From Spisula solida (Eukaryota > Mollusca > Bivalvia > Venerida > Mactridae), in the NCBI GenBank assembly GCA_947247005.1, contig OX365955.1:34885822-34949821 (forward strand): a stretch of DNA of 64,000 nt. Direction: 5' to 3'. Each line of letters opens with the position of its first letter. Position 1 is the stretch's first letter. The position numbers were made by a program, and so were the translations under genes. Below are positions 57,231 through 64,000 of this stretch, piece after piece. The notes beneath the pieces were generated by a model that was given only the letters and a program-made list of their open reading frames with translations, ran no database searches and was not told where the DNA came from.

Positions 57231-57520
57231 CATTTGCTACTTGTTGTCCCCTTGTATTCTTGCATTTCGTTGTTTTCGCATCTTGTGTAGATTGGTTTTA
57301 TGTATGCATTATGTGAGGGATAAACTTAAGCCTTGTGCCAATGTATGTATTTACAAAATTGTCCCCATGTCTTCTTGTGTATAAATATTGTCAGGTCATA
57401 ATATTGTAAAGCTTTGCGATTTAATGATCCATATCTTGTTCGATGCAGGTATAATCTATGTGCTCATAAATTGCTTCTGATATATATGATTATGCTAACT
57501 AATCTTCTCATCAATAATGC

Positions 57521-57928
57521 ATGCTTGTAACATGCTATAATTATGTTGAATGTATGCTTGTAACATGCTTATAATTATGTTGAATGTATGCTTGTAACAT
57601 GCTATAATTATGTTGAATGTATGCTTGTAGCATGCTAATAATTATGTTGAATGTATGCTTGTAACATGCTATAATTATGTTGAATGTATGCTTGTAACAT
57701 GCTATAATTATGTTGAATGTATGCTTGTAACATGCTAATAATTATGTTGAATGTATGCTTGTAACATGCTATAATTATGTTGAATGTATGCTTGTAACAT
57801 GCTAATAATTATGTTGAATGTATGCTTGTAACATGCTAATAATTATGTTGAATGTATGCTTGTAACATGCTAATAATTATGTTGAATGTATTCTTGTAAC
57901 ATGCTATAATTATGTTGAATGTATGCTT
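57521..57928 (+). repeat. 33/34-bp minisatellite
   Basis: About twelve units of ATGCTTGTAACATGCTATAA then TTATGTTGAATGT; some units carry one extra base. Followed by GGAAATAAAGACAATATATA (from about 57961), which resembles a retroposon or mRNA 3' end. Confidence 0.95.
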
Positions 57929-59939
57929 TGTATTTATTGTTGTATGTGCTCTTCAATACTGGAGGAAATAAAGACAATATATATAATATGCTTACAAGTA
58001 CAAGTATTGTAAATAACTTGACCCTAGATTGACAAGAAGCCGTCAATAACGCACATTACGCATTCTGCACGTAAAACTACCAGACACTTAATTTGTTCTC
58101 ATGGACAAAATAAATTGCCTAATGACTGTCTGATGTTTAGCTGAGCACTTCTATTCCATTTTGCTCGCAATTTCATTATTACTACCTAAGTCATTTGGTT
58201 TCTCAGCCACATGCCAAGTCCAGACCAAGGCTTACATTTTCAATAGGGTTTAAGCCCCGAGACTAAAGCATTATTTCATAGTTAGTTGTCCACAGTCTAT
58301 CACGGAGACAAAAAAACCATTTCGAAGTTTGTTATCCGCAGATTTAATTCGGAGTGCTCCATCATTTTGCATAAAAGTCGTTTTTGGGAGGCGTTTAAGC
58401 CTCTCATTACTACCATTGCCCACTTCTTAATACAAAATTAACCGCCTTTAGGCTGCTATGTGAATCCGCATTCAAGTAGATCCAGAAACTGTCAACATTC
58501 CCGATACTGCTACATATGTTCTCCAAATTTTTAAACTGATTTAAGCCAATCAGCAACATTTGTTTATTCTAAGATCAAAAATTATTGTGAAACTGTTAGT
58601 TAAATCGATATTTTTGCATAAAAATCACTACACCGGCCGATACCGAACTTGTTTCATAATACGAAATGTTCATCAAATGTCCCGGCTGTAAAGCTATTTT
58701 TAGAAACTTCAGACTACGGTCAAGTGATGGTTTTATCAATGAATCGTATACGGTCTGCAAAGTACTGTTATGCAATCATATGGTGTCGCTGTAATAGCTA
58801 GCCGCTTTCTATAGACTGTCTCACGCTGTGAGGGAAGTGATTACAAGACGGTGCTGTAGAATCTGATAAATAGGCGCGTAGTATTATTTTAAAGCCACTT
58901 TTGATATACGCATTCAATACACGTATTACATATAAATTGATATGCACCTTTTAACAATTATTTAGAAACCCAACATGCCTATATAGTCACATATGCCTAT
59001 TTTGACATTCAAGTCAAGATCGGCAGTAAGAAAACGAACATTAAACGTGTAAAGTCGGTTTATGCTTTAGTAGCAGCAACCAGATCGCCTCTCATAAGTA
59101 CTCTCAGTGCTTTGATTAGAAATAGTTGCAACAAACGATTTCCATTTCCAGATTTGGTAAAGCAGTACTCAATCTGTAACCCTTATTTTGCGGAAACTGT
59201 TGAAGCTTTTCATTTTGTTTCCATGCGGATGGAAGCTTGAATGTTACTAATGTCCCTTGATAACATTAGTGAAATCACCGTATGTCTCTGAAGTAGAACG
59301 TTTTGAATTTTTCGTGACCTCCTTCATGTGTTTTTTTTGCACGAAACAGTTCGTTGCTTATACCAAAAAGTGAAGGTAACGCCAGTTTTGTATGAACAAT
59401 GTAGGTTTGATCATAGATCGTACTGTTGTTGTCAGTATAATTATATAGCATAAATTGCTTTGCATATATATGCGATACAGTTCATTTAAGTGTAAGTGTT
59501 GAGTGAGAAGTTTTGAGAAATGTCCTATTATTTCTGGATCACCCCTCGTACATGTAGTTATTTTAGTCACGTTTAACAGAGATAATAATTTAAGCTTGAA
59601 ATAGTGATAAAACTTCTAATTTAAAGCTTCAGTCAACCAATTTTACAATTTCTAGATGAATCTTATCATAAAGTTACACTATAACGATTACATAGAACCA
59701 CCATATCGCTATGTTTATTTATATACCGGATTATTTTGTCTAATCTCATATGTCCTGGTTGTTTACTAAATTGATAGCTGTGCATACACACATATTTTGG
59801 CGTACAAACGATCTACAGTTTCTATGAAGTTTGTGCAGTTAACTTAACTGTGGTCACCTCTCATCGTCTGCCCGCGGCCGGATAACGAGCGCCATCTGTC
59901 AATTTTGTTTGCATTTTGCCTTCCCATGATTCACCTCTG
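57929..59939. other. no recognisable gene
   Basis: Both strands read; nothing defensible apart from the possible mariner-type end near 59548. Confidence 0.35.
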
Positions 59940-60131
59940 CGTGTGACGTCACCTGATTAGTGAGGACGCTATTACCTAGCACAGTATAGTTAAGAAATGT
60001 ATGCACGGGGTAATATCCGCAATTTCTTTTAAACGTATAATGTTATATATTTAATTAACCAAAAATGGAGTTATTAACCCATAACAGTGTTATTATCGGT
60101 ATTTTCCTAGGATTTTATTTACATTATACAG
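59940..60131 (+). CDS. candidate first exon encoding a signal peptide
   Basis: ATG at 60065 in a good context (AAAATGG) opens 22 codons, MELLTHNSVIIGIFLGFYLH then YT, a hydrophobic signal-like or anchor-like segment, and ends in phase 1 at ACAG-GTAAGA (donor at 60132). Phase-1 donors after signal peptides are common in secreted and membrane proteins. Upstream lie a perfect CRE-like TGACGTCA (about 59944) and a GC-richer patch (59870-59960). No compatible second exon was found, so the gene, if real, continues outside what I can link. Confidence 0.3.
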
Positions 60132-60350
60132 GTAAGAATATTTTAACGTGTATATTTTAAAATTATTCAGTTAAAAACCCCAATGCTTAATATTTGAAAT
60201 ACTAGTAAGCTACAGAACGACACTCTACTTATGATCGAAGACTTTAAAAATAAATATCTTAAAAATATATGGACAACGTATAAACCGCCCATTATTTCTT
60301 AAAGCTTAATGTGAAAACAACTCATATCGATCGGTAGCCATATTTTCCAG

Positions 60351-60534
60351 GTGTAAAGCGGGAATCGTGGTGAACACGCTAGTTGTGTTGTTCACTAGTG
60401 CTGGAATATTGATGACTTTATATGGTGATGTCAGTCACGATGCCATGGGAATAATTATAGAATACCATACACCTTTCATAGCTATTGTACCATGTTACGT
60501 ACTATTTTATTGGCTACAAAAAGTCCCTTTTTAA
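60351..60534 (+). CDS. candidate terminal exon of a multi-pass membrane protein
   Basis: After TATTTTCCAG (AG at 60349-60350) a frame from 60352 runs to TAA at 60532-60534. It encodes two hydrophobic segments (AGIVVNTLVVLFTSAGILM and IAIVPCYVLFYWL) joined by a polar loop. K-A-G-I-x-x-N followed by a hydrophobic helix is reminiscent of the last helix of SLC13-type carriers, but this is weak. Phase does not fit the exon at 60065-60131 (that one ends in phase 1; this one needs two preceding bases), so they are not simply joined. Confidence 0.3.
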
Positions 60535-61804
60535 CATGATTTATTCACAGGAAACTGTATCATTGAAAAAGAGTAAAAAAATACTTTTCTTTTATACATT
60601 TTATGCTATCTTAGAAGGTGCTTTTGTACTAAAGTGATCAGATTAAACAATAATTGTCTTTCGATATCTTCATAAAGTCATTCCATTCGTAGACAACATT
60701 TTTAGAACTACCTCCATGCAAAATCACATCGAAATTGATTAACTAGTTAAAAAGTTATACCATGAAATGTATACCACAGTGTCCAGTCAATCTATGAGGT
60801 GCATTCAATAAAAACGACAATAAGAAAAAATAAGTGATTTCACGCCCTATGGGTTTATTTTCTTATTTATGGACGGATTTTTAAAATATTGGTATCAAAT
60901 TAAAAACGAAGCTGTCTAGTTTCTGATATATTTATAAAGAACAGTATTATTTGAAATGTTTAGACAAACAAAATGCACCTCAGTGAATGTGCCGTCAATT
61001 TTCCGTGTTATGAACTTTTCTAAGATACGTATCGTATTATAAATTCTATAGTTTGTTTTTGTTTACTCTTTATTAATGATACAGTTACCTGTGGTTTTAT
61101 TTGGAAATGTGAATGTTGTTTGTTAGAATTACGGACTGCAAATTTGTATGTAAACACAAGCCAGTTCATTTTAATAAACAATGTGCGTAAATTCACGTAC
61201 ATTATCATAACATTCACCCGCTTTTCTGACTGTATAAAACAGGACTGAATCAATACGCACATTCGTGGTGAACTACACTCATACATTAAAAATGATAATA
61301 GGCCAACTACAGGATACGCTAGGTTAAACATGCATAAAATTTCGATTTTACTGACTTTTACACGAGTATATAGATCAGTCGACTCACATTTTTCCCTTCG
61401 CGTTTTTCCGCTTTGATTAGTATTTTATATTGATTTTTCCCTCTAGCGAGACTAAAAGCAAATACGTGTCTGCTGATGCGCGGTAAATATTTCAATATGA
61501 TGTCACACACCTTGGCTAATTTCACCATCATAATAACGGCATTGTCTTTAGATCTTTTACAATCACACAATTTATCTTAACATGGAAAATGTGTCATTCA
61601 CATTTGATAAATATTGTAACATTATACGACGTATTTGGCTCGGTCAGTGAAATGCCGAGCTATTTTGGATTTGAATTGGCGAAACATCGACAGTAATCAA
61701 ACCAAAAGTTTTATTCATATTCTAACTGACGCTCAGATTCAAACGATATTAAGTGAAACTAACTCCTCCATGCGTCATTTTTATATTAATACGTTTTAAT
61801 AAGG
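60535..61804. other. mostly unassigned; dispersed repeat at 60969-61095
   Basis: 60969-61095 (AATGCACCTCAGTGAATGTG ... TTTATTAATGATACAGTTAC) is related to 46618-46735. Nothing else recognised. Confidence 0.45.
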
Positions 61805-61806
61805 TA

Positions 61807-62376
61807 TGGTGGCTGATTTATGCCATGTCATATTTTCGCCTTTTCGCCACAACAAAGCAAAAAATTTATAGCTCAGAGAATTTGACTTGATCCTGACCTG
61901 ATGCATGAATATATTACAAGGTTCTTGCGTTGAATATAAAAATTTCCGCAATATTGGTTCTTAAGATTTGTGCATGTATTACGCATCGAGCGTCTTTGTG
62001 ATACTTTCCGTTTAAAACATACAACGGGGATTATAAATATAGACAGTAAATCAGCTGTTAAATATGCTAATAGAAGGTCGAGAGTCGTGTCAAATTATCT
62101 GGACTACAACAATGCGAAAAAGTCGACTTTGTTGTTTTTCGCATTGTTACATTTTCGGCACGAAAAAGCTAAGATACGACAGATTTAAGGCGAAAACACG
62201 ACATATGTTTGGTGTCGTATTGGCGCCCTTCAAAAGTCGCTTTTTCGCCTCAACAATGCGAAAATGCAACAATGTAAAGGTACAACAAAGTCGACTTTTA
62301 TGCCACGTGGCATTTTCGCTTTTTCGCAACAACAACGCAAAATGCGAAAATGTAACAATGCGAAAATCAGCCACCA
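61807..62376. mobile_element. 570-bp MITE with TA duplication
   Basis: TGGTGGCTGATTT at the left and AAATCAGCCACCA at the right, flanked by TA at 61805-61806 and 62377-62378. Next to each end are inverted GCCA-GTCATATTTTCGCC / GGCATTTTCGCT-type segments. The interior is rich in AACAATGCGAAAA and its complement. No coding frame; Tc1/mariner-type by duplication and ends. Confidence 0.75.
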
Positions 62377-62378
62377 TA

Positions 62379-63799
62379 ACAATGCCGAAACTATGAAGCA
62401 ACACTATATCTAAATGTTTAATACCGGTTATACATTTATGTACGACGTAAACTGCAACATTTACGGAAGTCAAGAACATTTATGTTTCGGTCGTTGAACG
62501 AGATTCGAATTTCAACTTTCCAAGATACACACATCAGCTTTCCTTCAATATCTTACAAAAGATAAAGTCTATCCCTGGAATGCTCAGACATTCAAAGAAC
62601 ACGGTATTAGTGACCACGTGATACGTGCGAAGGTACGACATGTGGTCTGGTGTGATTCACATACGAATATGATAGGTCGTCCATTGCCCCATGCCTGTAC
62701 CGGGGTATATGGTATAACTCGCACTATGAGAACACGATTCCGGAGTAAAGGGGTTCCTCCTATACCTCTTACATATAATAATATTACAATGAGTGGGACA
62801 ACTTTCAACTTTCTTGTCGATGCTTCATTTCACTGTTGGTTTGACAGATAACTGTAATTCGCCATCTTAAAATACATACTGTCTGTTTGGCGCCAATGGA
62901 AATGAAACCACTTGAATGCTGCATTTATTGTTTTTAATGAATGCAGTGTCAGTAATCTAATGGTTTTGTATATCATTAAACGCGGGTGTTCACACAGGGC
63001 ACACGCCACAAACTGCTATAATTTATTCCGTCCAACCTGGCTGATTATACTTTAACATGCGCGAGGACGTACTTTGTTTTAAACAAATAAACAATTAATT
63101 TATATAGAGTACATGGTACAGACGCAAACTTAGTCAGCCTCAAAATAGAATGTACAGTTTAACACGGCTCACGGCGAGGTCCCTGACTTTTATATAATAA
63201 AAAAAATTGACACCAAATTAAAATTGTTTTCATAAGCCTATAAATTACTTTCTTGTACCACATTCTACCTTTTTGTGTCGCCATTAAGATGCCAGCGATA
63301 TCCTTTCCGCTACCATAGCGTACTAATGCAGACTTGCCGAGATGGCCATTTCGGCCTTCCGTAGTTTTCGACCTAAATGCCCAAATTCGGGAATTTTGCT
63401 GTCATGATACACAGACATCCCAGACTAAAGGATTTTACGGGCCCAGTGTCGTGCACAGGTTTTTGGGCCCGCTGGACCCCTTTAAAGAGGGCTTTGAACG
63501 TAGATTTTCCCAAACTGAAATTACTGGTCCTACCCGCCATTGCGGTACGATTCCCAGTGGAATTGCAATAACATTTAGCGCCAAAAAGTTTTTATTTTTT
63601 TATAGAAGGAATATAAGGCTAGACAAAGGGGTCAGGATCAATGCCCTAAAGGGGCCCAAAAGTAGGCCTGTCAAGCTAAAAAAAAGTTTTTCGCGCAAGG
63701 GTCATCGTCATATCGTCATTTCCGGTGACCTTTAGTCGAAACGATGACACTTTTTCCTACTTTCAGTTTGGGACAGGTGTTTAGCATCCGGATGTATTG
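62379..63799. other. no recognisable gene
   Basis: Open frames at 62618-62851 and 63334-63735 have no domain I can name, no repeats and no splice context. The latter lies in GC-richer sequence that may be repeat-derived. Confidence 0.35.
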
Positions 63800-64000
63800 T
63801 GTGTATTAGGTGGTGGGGAGTACCCCATAGGGCATTGAATGGGTGTATTAGGTGGTGGGGAGTACCCCATAGGGCATTCAATGAGTGTATTAGGTGGTGG
63901 GGAGTACCCCATAGGGCATTGAATGAGTTTATTAGGTGGTGGCGAGTATCCCATAGGGCATTGAATGGGTGTATAAGGTGGACGTAAGTACTCAATAGGA
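63800..64000. repeat. 42-bp tandem repeat running to the window edge
   Basis: Unit GTGTATTAGGTGGTGGGGAG then TACCCCATAGGGCATTGAATGG, about 4.7 copies, the last diverged. 42 is a multiple of three and both strands are open (14-residue repeats), but no gene context is visible. Confidence 0.9.

Noticed and set aside
53889..59552. Single 5.7 kb mariner element from inverted TGGGGTGTTCCAGAAATAAT-type ends
   Set aside because: No transposase, no extended similarity inside the ends, and the left flank lacks a clear TA; two solo ends are as likely.
63334..63735. 133-codon open frame near the right edge
   Set aside because: No recognisable domain, overlapping open frames nearby and repeat-like surroundings; not enough to call a gene.

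Overview
The window is eukaryotic, AT-rich and dominated by repeats. It is most likely from a bivalve mollusc. The basis for that is the dispersed elements ending in AACAAGAGGGCC...GGCCCT or TGTCGCCTGAAAAGGCGACA with internal 145-170 bp tandem monomers (resembling the 'pearl' elements of oysters and clams), plus abundant AGGTCA-type repeats. The species cannot be named from sequence. No intact host gene is visible. Nearly everything is mobile or satellite DNA.

1-10848: a young Ty3/gypsy-type endogenous retroelement, cut at its left end by the window edge. Order: 5' LTR part, candidate primer-binding site, gag, an in-frame UAG, pol (protease, RT, RNase H, integrase, GPY/F motif, C-terminal chromodomain), an envelope gene of the baculovirus-F/errantivirus kind, purine tract, and a complete ~1.5 kb 3' LTR. 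The LTRs are identical over all 466 comparable bases. The LTR holds an apparent 802-bp leader intron bounded by 80-bp direct repeats.

10849-21190: a decayed gene of the Crypton-like tyrosine-recombinase family found in fish and molluscs. Its zinc-finger exon is at 11236-12512. Its two terminal exons lie in a segment present three times (blocks starting at 13846, 16184 and 17942), together with a 145-bp satellite element, a tRNA-type SINE and a 72-bp satellite. The 72-bp satellite then expands into ~670-bp higher-order repeats.

21191-29573: short TIR elements, an inverted copy of the 72-bp array (24793-25330), a ~150-bp AGGTCA tandem repeat (25500-26310), a nested palindrome and another satellite-element terminus.

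29574-41733: nested transposons. Outer ~0.55 kb inverted repeats (31003-41733) enclose a 158-bp-monomer element (33437-39918). That element is split by a 5.4 kb long-TIR element (34016-39413), which in turn holds smaller TIR elements (35476-36593, 37602-38011).

41734-53355: another long-TIR element (41764-45434) holding a 108-bp MITE and the 3' end of a LINE carrying a 31-bp minisatellite; a reverse-strand satellite element (45485-46212); three foldback copies (46213-48480); a 2.7 kb 22-bp satellite (49790-52550); and a CG-rich TIR element (52743-53355).

53356-64000: mostly unassigned, with two MITE-like elements, several minisatellites, and the only hints of host genes: a candidate signal-peptide first exon (60065-60131) and a candidate membrane-protein terminal exon (60351-60534).
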